NCBI RefSeq assembly: GCF_028649395.1
Contig: NZ_JAQSUW010000014.1
Span: 666,315-730,314 of the forward strand
DNA: 64,000 nt
Direction of reading: 5' to 3'
Source: Pseudomonas sp. Gutcm_11s
GTDB taxonomy: Bacteria > Pseudomonadota > Gammaproteobacteria > Pseudomonadales > Pseudomonadaceae
The notes beneath the pieces are model-generated. The model saw only the letters and a list, made by a program, of their open reading frames with translations. It did no database searches and had not been told where the DNA came from. The translations under genes were made by a program, and so were the position numbers. Positions 37,313-45,830 of the stretch are shown piece by piece; within the stretch, counting starts at the first letter, position 1, and each line of letters begins with the position of its first letter.

Positions 37313-38768
37313 AGTCGCTCCACTGCGGCCGGCGGGTGTGGTTGCGGTAGCTGAAGGTGAAGCCGGCCCAGTTGTTGGTGTGCTTGCCGGCGGCGTTCTT
37401 GTACCAGCTGCTGCAGCCCTGCTCCCATACCGACTGACCGATGTCGTGCTGCACCTGGCGGTTCCAGGCGTCCTGCACGTGGCGGCGCACGTCCAGGTAG
37501 CGCACGCCCTCGTCCAGCTTGGCCAGGCAGTCGAGCACGTAGGGGAACTGGCTCTCGAGCATGTAGATGATCGAGTTGTGGCCCAGGTTGGTGTTCGGCC
37601 CGTAGAGGACGAACAGGTTGGGGAAGCCACTGATGCTGATGCCCTTGTAGGCCTCGGCACCGTCACGCCAGGCCTGGTTGAGGTCCAGGCCGCCGAGGCC
37701 GCGGATGCGCATCGGCGCGAGGAAGTCGCTGGCGGCGAAGCCGGTGCCATAGATAAGAACGTCCAGCTCGCGCTCCACGCCATCGGCGGTGACGATGCCA
37801 CGCTCGGTCACCTCGCGGATTGCCTCGTTCACCACCTCGACCTGCGGCTGGCGCAGCGCCGGGTAATAGTCGTTGCTGATCAGGATGCGCTTGCAGCCCA
37901 ACGGGTAGTCCGGGGTCAGCTGCGCCCGCAGCCCGGCCTCTGGCACCTCGCGGGTCAGGTGGCGCAGCACCAGTATGCGCTGCAGCTTCATCACCCAGGG
38001 CCAGAGGAAGAACGCCACGCCGCGCACCTCGTGGAAGCAGTACTGCCAGGCGCGGTCGATCTTCTGCGTCCATGGCCAGCGCTTCATCAGCGCCAGCTCG
38101 AAGCGGCTGTACGGGCGATCAGGCTTGGCCATGACATAGGCCGGGGTGCGCTGGAACAGGTGCAGGCGAGCGACCTTGGGCACGATCTGCGGCACAAACT
38201 GAATGGCGCTGGCACCGGTGCCGATCACCGCCACGCGCTTGCCGGCGAGATCGACATCATGGCGCCAGCGCGCCGAATGGAAGCTCTCGCCAGCGAAGCG
38301 CTCCAGCCCCGGCAGCTTGGGATACAGCAGCCGGTTGAGCTGGCCACAGGCGCTGACCAGGGCCCGCGCGCTGAACTCGGCGCCATCGGTGGTGGTGACC
38401 CGCCACAGGGCAGCCGCCTCGTCGAACCTGGCCTCGGCCACCTCGCTGTTGCAGCGGATACGTGGCGCCAGCTGGTGGTTGTCGATGCACTGGCGCACGT
38501 AGGCGAAGATTTCCGGCTGTGGCGCGTAGCGCCGGCTCCAGTCGAGCTTGGGCTCGAAGGAGAAGGAATACAGGTGCGAGGGCACGTCGCAGGCTGCGCC
38601 GGGGTAATGGTTGTCCCGCCAGGTGCCGCCGGGCTCGGCGCCCTGCTCGAGGATCAGGAAATCGTCATGGCCCTGCCTGCGCAGCAGCATGGCCAGGCCG
38701 AGGCCGGCGAAGCCGGCACCGATGATCAGCGCGCGCAGGGGCGCCTGCTCGGGAGTGTTGTTGTTCAT
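37296..38768 (-). CDS. Baeyer-Villiger-type flavin monooxygenase
   Basis: Class B flavoprotein monooxygenase of 490 aa that inserts one oxygen from O2 next to a ketone using NADPH. FAD site GAGFAGLGLA (residues about 17-26) and GGTWRDNHYPGAACDVPSHLY; BVMO fingerprint FAGESFHSARWRHD (about 160-173); NADPH site GTGASAIQ. FGF-type cofactors fit the MymA/AlmA-like branch too. Operon partners are an esterase and an SDR. The leader/first codons carry a CA-type motif (AACAACAA) and GGAG. Divergent from an AraC regulator. Confidence 0.9.
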   Translation of the reverse strand: MNNNTPEQAPLRALIIGAGFAGLGLAMLLRRQGHDDFLILEQGAEPGGTWRDNHYPGAACDVPSHLYSFSFEPKLDWSRRYAPQPEIFAYVRQCIDNHQLAPRIRCNSEVAEARFDEAAALWRVTTTDGAEFSARALVSACGQLNRLLYPKLPGLERFAGESFHSARWRHDVDLAGKRVAVIGTGASAIQFVPQIVPKVARLHLFQRTPAYVMAKPDRPYSRFELALMKRWPWTQKIDRAWQYCFHEVRGVAFFLWPWVMKLQRILVLRHLTREVPEAGLRAQLTPDYPLGCKRILISNDYYPALRQPQVEVVNEAIREVTERGIVTADGVERELDVLIYGTGFAASDFLAPMRIRGLGGLDLNQAWRDGAEAYKGISISGFPNLFVLYGPNTNLGHNSIIYMLESQFPYVLDCLAKLDEGVRYLDVRRHVQDAWNRQVQHDIGQSVWEQGCSSWYKNAAGKHTNNWAGFTFSYRNHTRRPQWSDYELVR

Positions 38769-38778
38769 TGTTATCTCC
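38755..38778 (-). promoter_or_regulatory. CA-type motif at the monooxygenase start
   Basis: The minus strand reads GGAGATAACA, the ATG, then AACAACAAC, giving an exact AACAACAA in codons 2-4 and A-rich sequence around the start. Hfq/Crc would block initiation here if present. Inferred. Confidence 0.5.
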
Positions 38779-38875
38779 GTGAGCCGCCAGTATTGCGGAT
38801 GAACGGATGCTACCCACTCGCCACAGCCTGGTTTATGGCATAGTCGGCCAATAAATTGTGACTTTCGGACAAAGC

Positions 38876-39886
38876 ATGGCCCGCCCCCGTCGCAGCGCCG
38901 TCAGCGTGCAACTCCTCACCCAGTACGGTCTGGACCTGGGCCTGAGCCTGGACGTCTGCCTGCAGGGCACAGGCCTGGACTGGGGCCTGCTGGCCGACCC
39001 CGGCGCCGAGGTGGACGCCGAGCAGGAACTGCGCCTGGTGCGCAACCTGGTGCAGGCCTGTGACAACCGCACAGGCCTGGGCCTGGCGCTGGGCCGCCGC
39101 TACCGCCTCAACAGCTATGGCATCTGGGGCTTCGCCCTGCTGGCCAGTCCGACCTTCCGCGCCGCCGCCAGCCTGGGCCTGCGCTACCTCGACCTGACCT
39201 ACGCCTTCCACGGCATGCGCCTGGAGGAGCAGGACGAAGAAGTACACCTGCTGCTCGACGACCACGACGTGCCCGAGGACCTGCGCGGCTTCCTGCTCGA
39301 GCGTGACCTCTCCGGCATGCTCCAGGTGCTGCGTGAGCTGTGGCAGCGCGACCTGCCGATCCTGCGGGTGGAACTGCGCCTGCCGGAGCCGGCGGACCCG
39401 GCGCCCTACCTCGGGGAAATCGGCCAGCTGCCGCGCTTCGCGCAGGCGCACAACCGCTTCGTCTTCCCCCGCCACCTGCTCGACCTGCCGCTGGCCGGTG
39501 CCCATCCGCAAGCCGCGCAGCTGTGCGAGGAACAGTGCCAGCGCCTGCTGGCCAAGCGCAGCCAGGACGACGGCCTGGCCGGACGCATTCGCGCCCTGCT
39601 GCTGGCGCGCCCCGGCCGGCTGCCGGACATGGAACAGGTGGCCGCCAGCCTGCACATGAGCTCGCGCACCCTGCGCCGGCGCCTGGACGAGGACGGCAGC
39701 AACTTCCGCCTGCTGCTGGATGAGGTACGCCAGGCCCTGGCCGAGGAACTGCTGGCCACCGGCGGGCTGACGCTGGAAGAGATCGCCGAGCGCCTGGGCT
39801 ACGGCGAAGTCTCCAACTTCATCCACGCCTTCAAGCGCTGGAAAGGCGTGACGCCGCGCCAGTTCCAGCGCGGCGCGGTCACCTAG
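38876..39886 (+). CDS. AraC-family regulator (monooxygenase cluster)
   Basis: 336-aa transcription regulator with an N-terminal OruR/arabinose-binding-like domain (PF12625 type; LDLGLSLDVCLQGTGLDWGLL to FHGMRLEEQDEEVHL) and a C-terminal double HTH: DMEQVAASLHMSSRTLRRRLDEDGSNFR and TLEEIAERLGYGEVSNFIHAFKRWKGVTPRQF. It is divergent from the BVMO gene with 107 bases between the starts; expected to activate that operon in response to its ketone/alcohol substrate. ATG 38876 chosen over a GTG 18 bases upstream, which lacks a Shine-Dalgarno. Confidence 0.88.
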   Translation: MARPRRSAVSVQLLTQYGLDLGLSLDVCLQGTGLDWGLLADPGAEVDAEQELRLVRNLVQACDNRTGLGLALGRRYRLNSYGIWGFALLASPTFRAAASLGLRYLDLTYAFHGMRLEEQDEEVHLLLDDHDVPEDLRGFLLERDLSGMLQVLRELWQRDLPILRVELRLPEPADPAPYLGEIGQLPRFAQAHNRFVFPRHLLDLPLAGAHPQAAQLCEEQCQRLLAKRSQDDGLAGRIRALLLARPGRLPDMEQVAASLHMSSRTLRRRLDEDGSNFRLLLDEVRQALAEELLATGGLTLEEIAERLGYGEVSNFIHAFKRWKGVTPRQFQRGAVT

Positions 39887-39889
39887 GTC

Positions 39890-41938
39890 TTACTCCTTGC
39901 GCGCCGCCGCTCCTGCCGCATCACGCACGCCGGTGGTGTTGCGCAGCAGGCTCTGGGTAGCAACCTGGAGGAAGGCTTCCAGGCGCTTCTGCAGCTCCGG
40001 CTGCTGTGCATCGCCCTGCAACACCTCGACCTTGCGCTCGGCCAGCTGGTAGCGATACAGCTTGGCCGGCATGTCCTTGGGCTGCACCAGGATCCTGTCG
40101 CCATCGACGATGGCTACCGTCTGGTCGCTGCCCGACGGCTTGATCACGCCGAAGCCCTGGTCGCCTTGCGGCAGGCTGAGCAGGTCACGCCCCCAGCACT
40201 GGTGGCGGGTGCTGCCACCGAGGCGGCCCATGATGGTCGGCACCACGTCGATCTGCGTGCCGACGGTGTCGCGCCGCTCGCCGAACTGCTCGCGCACACC
40301 CGGGCCGATCAACAGCAGCGGCACGTTGTGGCGGTACAGGTCCATCTCGGTGAGCTGCTCCGGGCTACCGAAACCGTGGTCGCCGACGATCACGAACAGG
40401 GTGTCCTTGTAGTACGGCGACTTCTTGGCTTTCTCGAAGAACTGCCCCAGCGCCCAGTCGGAGTAGCGCATGGCGGTGAGGTGCTCGTTGTGCGAGCCAC
40501 GGTCGGTCACCGGCGCCACCGGCAGCTGCTCCGGCAGCGCGTAGGGGGTGTGGTTGGATAGGGTCTGCAGCAGTGCATAGAACGGCTTGTTCGGGTCCAG
40601 CTTGTCCAGTTCGACGGCGGCGCGGTCGAACATGTCCTGGTCGGACACGCCCCAGGTCGGATCGATGAACACCGGGTCGACGAAATCCTCGCGGCCGATG
40701 AAGTTGCGCATGCCCTGGTTGCTGAAGAAGCCGGACTGGTTATCCCACTGGAAGTTGCCGTTGTAGACGTACAGGTCGTCGTAGCCGCGGGCGCTGAGCT
40801 GCTGCGGCAGGCCGGAGAACTGGTGGCTGCCCTCGGGCATGCGCATCAGGTACTCGAAGCTCGGCAGGTTGGGGAAGCAGGCCATGGTGGCGAACATGCC
40901 CTGGTGGGTGTGGGTGCCGTTGGAGAAGAAACGGGTGAACAGCAGCCCCTCCTGGCTCAGGCGGTCGAAATTCGGCGTGATGTCGGCATCGCTGCCCAGC
41001 GCGCCGACCCAGCGCCCGGCGAAGCTCTCCATGAGGATCACCACCACATGCTTGGCCGGCAGCACACCACTTTGCGGCGGGGTGAAGTCGCGGCGCACCG
41101 CGGCGCTGCCCTCGTCCACCAGTACATCGTTCGCGCCGAGCAGCATCTGACGCACTACCGGCAGCGCCTCGGCGTCCGGCATGGTGGATTTCCAGGCGTT
41201 GTCGCGGTGGTCGGAGAAGCTGTTCTCGGCGGCATCGAACAGGGTCAGGATGCCGTTCAGGCCGAGGTGGTTGGCGAAGATCGAATCGGTGGTATAGGCG
41301 TCGCCCCAGCGCAGTGGCGGGCCCTGCTTGAGGGTGCCGCGCGCGGCGATCACCGCCAACAGCAGGCAGATGAAGAACACCGCGAAGCGCTTGTACCAGG
41401 CCATGACCGGGCGGGCCTGGCGCGGCCGGGTGATGTGTTCGATCCAGTTGAACAGCATGACCATCGCCAGCGTACCCAGGGCCCAGGCCAGCAGGTAGCG
41501 GGCCACCGGGAAGCCGTTCCAGAGCATGCTGGAGACGGTGCCCAGGTCCTCTTCCATGTACTGGAACACCAGGCTGTTGAGGCGCTGGTGGAACTCGCGA
41601 TAGAAGTCCATCTCGGTGATGCCGAGCAGCAGGGCGATGCTGGCGGCGATGCTCAGCCACACCACATGAGCACGCCGCGCCGCCATCGCCCGCAGGCTGA
41701 GCAGCGACAGCAGCAGCGGCGCGACGATATAGACCACCACGCGCAGGTCGAAGCGCGCACCGTTGAAGAAGGCCTCCAGCAGGTCACTGCTGGAGGTGTC
41801 GCCGATCAGTTCGGAGTTGTGCTGCAGCAAAGCCAGGCGCAGGGCCGAGAACATCAGCAGCAGAAGTAGCGTACAGGCGAGGGTGAAAGCGAGATGACTG
41901 CGCAGGCTCGGCTGCAGTCGGGCGTCCATGGAATGCAT
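39890..41938 (-). CDS. LTA-synthase-like sulfatase-fold membrane enzyme
   Basis: Inner-membrane protein of 682 aa (from ATG 41938): five membrane helices in the first 210 residues, then a periplasmic alkaline-phosphatase/sulfatase domain. Metal and nucleophile region: VVVILMESFAGRW, FFSNGTHTHQGMFATMACFPNLPS (Thr nucleophile in NGTHT), FVIVGDHGFGSPE. LtaS/OpgB/phosphoethanolamine-transferase-like enzymes have this layout; they move glycerol-phosphate or phosphoethanolamine to glycans or lipids. A TTG ten codons upstream is possible. Convergent with the AraC gene (3 bases apart). Acceptor unknown. Confidence 0.85.
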   Translation of the reverse strand: MHSMDARLQPSLRSHLAFTLACTLLLLLMFSALRLALLQHNSELIGDTSSSDLLEAFFNGARFDLRVVVYIVAPLLLSLLSLRAMAARRAHVVWLSIAASIALLLGITEMDFYREFHQRLNSLVFQYMEEDLGTVSSMLWNGFPVARYLLAWALGTLAMVMLFNWIEHITRPRQARPVMAWYKRFAVFFICLLLAVIAARGTLKQGPPLRWGDAYTTDSIFANHLGLNGILTLFDAAENSFSDHRDNAWKSTMPDAEALPVVRQMLLGANDVLVDEGSAAVRRDFTPPQSGVLPAKHVVVILMESFAGRWVGALGSDADITPNFDRLSQEGLLFTRFFSNGTHTHQGMFATMACFPNLPSFEYLMRMPEGSHQFSGLPQQLSARGYDDLYVYNGNFQWDNQSGFFSNQGMRNFIGREDFVDPVFIDPTWGVSDQDMFDRAAVELDKLDPNKPFYALLQTLSNHTPYALPEQLPVAPVTDRGSHNEHLTAMRYSDWALGQFFEKAKKSPYYKDTLFVIVGDHGFGSPEQLTEMDLYRHNVPLLLIGPGVREQFGERRDTVGTQIDVVPTIMGRLGGSTRHQCWGRDLLSLPQGDQGFGVIKPSGSDQTVAIVDGDRILVQPKDMPAKLYRYQLAERKVEVLQGDAQQPELQKRLEAFLQVATQSLLRNTTGVRDAAGAAARKE

Positions 41939-42063
41939 GACGAAGGGCGTCCTGAGTCGGTTGAGCAAACGCGAATTGTTGTCGACGCCAGGTGAAAATT
42001 CCGTCGAAACGGCAGATTCCCTAGCGCCTGCTCAAGCGACTGCGTACGCCCGCGGCAGGGCGA

Positions 42064-44577
42064 CTAGTGCCCTGCCACCCGGCGCTGCTCCTCCTGCACC
42101 TCGCCACGCCCGGCGGACGCGGTGCGCCCGAACGGCCAGCCGATGATCGAGGTGCGCGGCTTCTGGCCGACGTTGCGCAGCAGGAAATGCGACAGCGCCG
42201 GGATCAGGATCAGCGCACCGAGCATGTTCCACAGCAGCATGAAGGTCAGCAGCACGCCCATGTCGGCCTGGAACTTGATCGGTGACCAGGCCCAGCACAC
42301 CACACCGGCAGCCAGGGTGATGCCAACCAGCGCCACCACCCTTCCGGTGAAGGACACTGCGCTGCGGTAGGCGTCGCCCAGGCTGCGGCCCTGGCGCTGG
42401 TAGTGCAGCTGCACGCTGAGCAGGTACAGCGCGTAGTCCACGCCGATGCCCACGCCGAGGGCGATCACCGGCAGGGTCGCCACCTTCACGCCGATGCCCA
42501 TGGCCACCATCAGCGCCTCGCACAGCACCGAGGTGAGCACCAGCGGCAGCAGAGCCACCAACATGGCGCGCCAGCTGCGGAAGGTGATCAGGCAGAACAC
42601 TGCCACCGCCAGGTACACATACAGCAGCATGCTGCGGTTGGCCTCGCGCACCACCAGATTCGTCGCTGCCTCGATTCCGGCGCTGCCGGCAGCCAGCAGG
42701 AACTGGCGATCCTCGGTGCTGTTCTCCTTGGCGAAGCGCTCGGCGATGGCCACCACGCCGTCCAGGGTCTCGGCCTTGTGATCCTTGAGGAAGGCGATCA
42801 CCGGCATCAGCGAGCACTGCGTGTTGAACAGCTCGGGCGCATTCACCGAGGCCTGCTGGGCGGCGTAGTTGAGCACGTCCTGGTTGCGCTGCAGGCTGGC
42901 CATCTTCGGGTTGCCCTCGAAGGAGCCGGCGGTGATCTGGCGCACCGCATTGACCAGCGACATGGTGGTCTGCACGCCCGGATGCTGCTGCAGCTCCCAG
43001 GCCAGGCGGTCGGCCAGCACCAGCGTGCGGTAGTTCAGGCAGCCTTCGGGGCCGGTCTTGATCATCACCGCGAACAGGTCACTGGATAGCGCGAAGTGGC
43101 TGGTGATGTAGGCGTTGTCGAGGTTGTAGCGCGAGTCGGCGCGCAGCTCCGGGGCGCCGCGGTCGAGGTCGCCGATCTTCAGTTGCAGGCTCACGGCGAA
43201 GCCGGCCAGGCCGAGTACGGCCGCCAACAGCACGGCGCCAGTGGCCCACTTCGACGTGGTGAAGCGGTTCAGGCAATCCCAGATACGGCCGAAGCCACGG
43301 TGCTGCTTGCCCTGGTCGTCGATGCGCAGGGCGCGCTCGGCAGCCTTGGCACCGACGCCGACATAGGACAGCGCCACCGGCATCAGCAGCAGGCTGGTGA
43401 ATACCAGCACGGCCACGCCGATGCTGGCTGCGATGGCCAGGTCCTGGATCACCGGGATGTCGATCAGCATCAGCACGGCGAAGCCCACGGCATCGGCCAG
43501 CAGCGCGGTGACACCGGCGAGGAACAGGCGGCGGAAGGTGTAACGCGCGGCGATCAGCCGGTGGGTGCCGCGGGCGATGTCCTGCATGATGCCGTTCATC
43601 TTCTGCGCCGCGTGGGACACGCCGATGGCGAAGATCAGGAACGGCACCAGCACCGAGTAAGGGTCGATGGCGTAACCCAGCCAGGCGACGATGCCCAGCT
43701 GCCAGACCACCGCCAGCAGCGAACAGCCGATCACCAGCAGGGTGCTGCGCAGGCAGCGGGTATACAGCAGGATGATGGCGAAGGCGGCGACCACCGCCAG
43801 GGCGAAGAAGGCCATGACCTGCAGCAGGCCGTCGATCAGGTCGCCGACCAGCTTGGCGAAGCCGATCACCCGCACCTTGTAGGAGCCCTCGCCGTCGGCG
43901 CCGACATTCAGGCCTTCGACCTTGCTGCGCAGCTCGTCGAGGGTCTGGGCGAAGGTGTAGTAGTCGATGCCATGGCCGGTGGCCGAGTCCTTGTCCAGCA
44001 GCGGCACCACCAGCATGCTCGACTTGAAGTCGTTGGCCACCAGGCTGCCGACGATGCCGGCGCGGCCAATGTTCTGCCGCAGCTGCTCGATGCTCGGCTG
44101 GCTGCCGTCGTAGCCATCGGGCATCACTGTGCCACCCTGGAAGCCCTCCTCCGTCACCTCGGTCCAGCGCACGCTGGGCGCCCACAGCGAGCGCAGCCAG
44201 GCGCGGTCCACGCCCGGGGTGAGGAACAGCTCGTCGCTGACCTGCTTGAGCACGGCCAGGTAGGCCGGGTCGAAGATGTCGCCGTCGCGGTTCTCCACCA
44301 CCACCCGCACCGAGTTGCCCAGGCCGCGCAACTGGTCGCGGTTGTCGAGGAAGTTGCGGATGTAGGGCTGGCTCTGCGGCAGCATCTTCTCGAAGCTGGG
44401 GCGCAGCTCCAGGCGGGTCAGCGCCATGTAGCCGAACAGCACGGAGAGCCCGGCGATGATGGCGATGAAGCAGAGACGATGATTGAACAGCAGGCGCTCG
44501 AGGAAATTGCCGCTGTTGCGGTCGAAATCGCGCAGGTCGCGGATCACCGGCATGCTGTCTTGTTTGATGTTGCCCAT
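42064..44577 (-). CDS. RND/MMPL-type inner-membrane transporter
   Basis: An 837-aa permease with two repeats of one helix, a large periplasmic loop and a five-helix bundle, ending in ALILIPALSHFLLR. Typical RND/MMPL stretches: FLIFAIGVSHAAQKMNGIMQDIARG, ADAVGFAVLMLIDIPVIQDLAIAASIGVAVLVF and ITFRSWRAMLVALLPLVLTSVLCEALMVAMGIGVKVATLPVIALGVGIGVDYALYLL (conserved Asp/Tyr pair in the second). Such proteins without an outer-membrane/membrane-fusion pair usually move lipids or hydrophobic compounds. Last gene of the DUF1302-DUF1329-YCF48 set, 21 bases after the YCF48-like gene. Substrate unknown; direction uncertain. Confidence 0.88.
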   Translation of the reverse strand: MGNIKQDSMPVIRDLRDFDRNSGNFLERLLFNHRLCFIAIIAGLSVLFGYMALTRLELRPSFEKMLPQSQPYIRNFLDNRDQLRGLGNSVRVVVENRDGDIFDPAYLAVLKQVSDELFLTPGVDRAWLRSLWAPSVRWTEVTEEGFQGGTVMPDGYDGSQPSIEQLRQNIGRAGIVGSLVANDFKSSMLVVPLLDKDSATGHGIDYYTFAQTLDELRSKVEGLNVGADGEGSYKVRVIGFAKLVGDLIDGLLQVMAFFALAVVAAFAIILLYTRCLRSTLLVIGCSLLAVVWQLGIVAWLGYAIDPYSVLVPFLIFAIGVSHAAQKMNGIMQDIARGTHRLIAARYTFRRLFLAGVTALLADAVGFAVLMLIDIPVIQDLAIAASIGVAVLVFTSLLLMPVALSYVGVGAKAAERALRIDDQGKQHRGFGRIWDCLNRFTTSKWATGAVLLAAVLGLAGFAVSLQLKIGDLDRGAPELRADSRYNLDNAYITSHFALSSDLFAVMIKTGPEGCLNYRTLVLADRLAWELQQHPGVQTTMSLVNAVRQITAGSFEGNPKMASLQRNQDVLNYAAQQASVNAPELFNTQCSLMPVIAFLKDHKAETLDGVVAIAERFAKENSTEDRQFLLAAGSAGIEAATNLVVREANRSMLLYVYLAVAVFCLITFRSWRAMLVALLPLVLTSVLCEALMVAMGIGVKVATLPVIALGVGIGVDYALYLLSVQLHYQRQGRSLGDAYRSAVSFTGRVVALVGITLAAGVVCWAWSPIKFQADMGVLLTFMLLWNMLGALILIPALSHFLLRNVGQKPRTSIIGWPFGRTASAGRGEVQEEQRRVAGH

Positions 44578-44598
44578 GATGGCTTCTCGTTGATCTCG

Positions 44599-45669
44599 TT
44601 AAGGCAGGCGCTGGGTGCGCATACCGCGGCTGCCGACCAGCACCAGGTCCTGGTCGCTGGCGAAACCGGCGCCAGTGACCGGCGCCAGGTCGCTCTGCGG
44701 CAACAGCTCCAGCGCACTGCCGTCCGCCGTGCTGCGCAGCGCATGGCCAGCCTGGCTGAACAGGTGGTAACGCCCGGCACCGTCCAGCAAGGCGGCGGTG
44801 ATGCTGCTCTGCAGGCCGCTATCCAGTGCACTCCAGTTGGCACCGCCGTCGGTGCTGCGCCACACATGGCCGCGCAGGCCGTAGACCAGCAGCTCGCGCC
44901 CCTGGCCGATGACGCCGAAGAAGCTGCCGCTGTAGGGGGTCTGCAGGGAGGTGAAGCGCTGTTGCGCCTCGTCCCAGCGCAGCAGCAGGCCCTGCTCGCC
45001 GGCGATGTAGGGCACGCCGTCGACCGCGCTGATGGCGTTCAGGTGCAGGCCCTGGGGGTTGTCGGTGCGCTCGCCGAATGGCTGCCAGTGACGGCCCCCA
45101 TCCTCGGTACGCAGGATCAGGCCGAACACGCCGACGGCGTAGCCCAGCTGATCGTTGGCGAACCAGACATCGAGCAGCGCCTTGTCGGCGCCCTCCTCGA
45201 CCATCCGCTGGGCCTCGGCCAGGCGTGTCGCCCACTCTTCGCTGGCCGGCTCGGCGGCGGCTAGCGCCGCGTAGTGCTGCTGCATCAGCGCGCCGATCTG
45301 GCGGCCGTCGAGCTGCTTGTTCCAGCTGACGCCAGCATCGTCGCTATGCAGGATCACGCCATCATGCCCCACCGCCCAGCCCGCTCGCCGGCAGGGAAAA
45401 TAAACCGCAGTGAGGTCACTGCTGACCGGCACCCGCGCCTGCTGCCACAGCTCGCCACTGACGCCGGAATAGAGGATATGGCCGCGCTGGCCTACCGCTA
45501 CCAGGCCTTCGCCGCTGTGCGCCACATCGTTGAGCGGCGCGCGCTCGGCCAGCGCACTGTTGCTCGCCGGCAGGTCCAGCACATCGATGAACTCGCCCCG
45601 TGCGCCACCAGGCAGCGCGCCCAGCAGCAGGCCCAGCAGAGGGAACAGGACTCTGTAGAAATCAATCAT
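44599..45669 (-). CDS. YCF48/BNR-type beta-propeller protein
   Basis: A 356-aa protein with signal peptide MIDFYRVLFPLLGLLLGALPGGARG, then repeated WxxG/BNR-like units: VGHDGVILHSDDAGVSWNK, GVFGLILRTEDGGRHWQ, YGLRGHVWRSTDGGANWSA, typical of seven-bladed propellers in the YCF48 family. The family is named for photosystem II assembly, but non-photosynthetic copies are common and function differently. In this operon it is expected in the periplasm as a link between the RND permease and DUF1329/DUF1302. ATG 45669 preferred; a longer start at 45684 lacks a signal-peptide advantage. Confidence 0.85.
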   Translation of the reverse strand: MIDFYRVLFPLLGLLLGALPGGARGEFIDVLDLPASNSALAERAPLNDVAHSGEGLVAVGQRGHILYSGVSGELWQQARVPVSSDLTAVYFPCRRAGWAVGHDGVILHSDDAGVSWNKQLDGRQIGALMQQHYAALAAAEPASEEWATRLAEAQRMVEEGADKALLDVWFANDQLGYAVGVFGLILRTEDGGRHWQPFGERTDNPQGLHLNAISAVDGVPYIAGEQGLLLRWDEAQQRFTSLQTPYSGSFFGVIGQGRELLVYGLRGHVWRSTDGGANWSALDSGLQSSITAALLDGAGRYHLFSQAGHALRSTADGSALELLPQSDLAPVTGAGFASDQDLVLVGSRGMRTQRLP

Positions 45670-45762
45670 GGTCAATCTCGGCAATAAGGTTGCACCGCGG
45701 GCACGGGTGTCATGCCCGGCGGCGCCGGATCAATCTCCCGCCGTACCACACCGGCCCGACCG

Positions 45763-45787
45763 CTGGACGGCTGACGTATCCGTCCAG
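45763..45787. repeat. hairpin between DUF1329 and YCF48 genes
   Basis: CTGGACGG-(9 bases)-CCGTCCAG in the 161-base intercistronic gap. No T run, so more likely an mRNA processing or stability element than a terminator. Confidence 0.45.
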
Positions 45788-45830
45788 GGGGAATCCGGGG
45801 GTACTGGTGGCGGGAACTGCGACCCGAAAC

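Noticed and set aside
43096..45264. Long plus-strand frame (722 codons) opposite the RND and YCF48-like genes
   Set aside because: Antisense to well-supported genes; His/Gln/Asp/Gly-rich composition without structure. Similar frames at 12711-14615, 29706-31820, 47175-49310, 55481-58081 and 60483-62759 were rejected for the same reason.
45763..45787. Terminator splitting DUF1329 from YCF48-like and RND genes
   Set aside because: Hairpin has an A/T-poor flank and no U tract, and the same-strand spacing suits a shared transcript.
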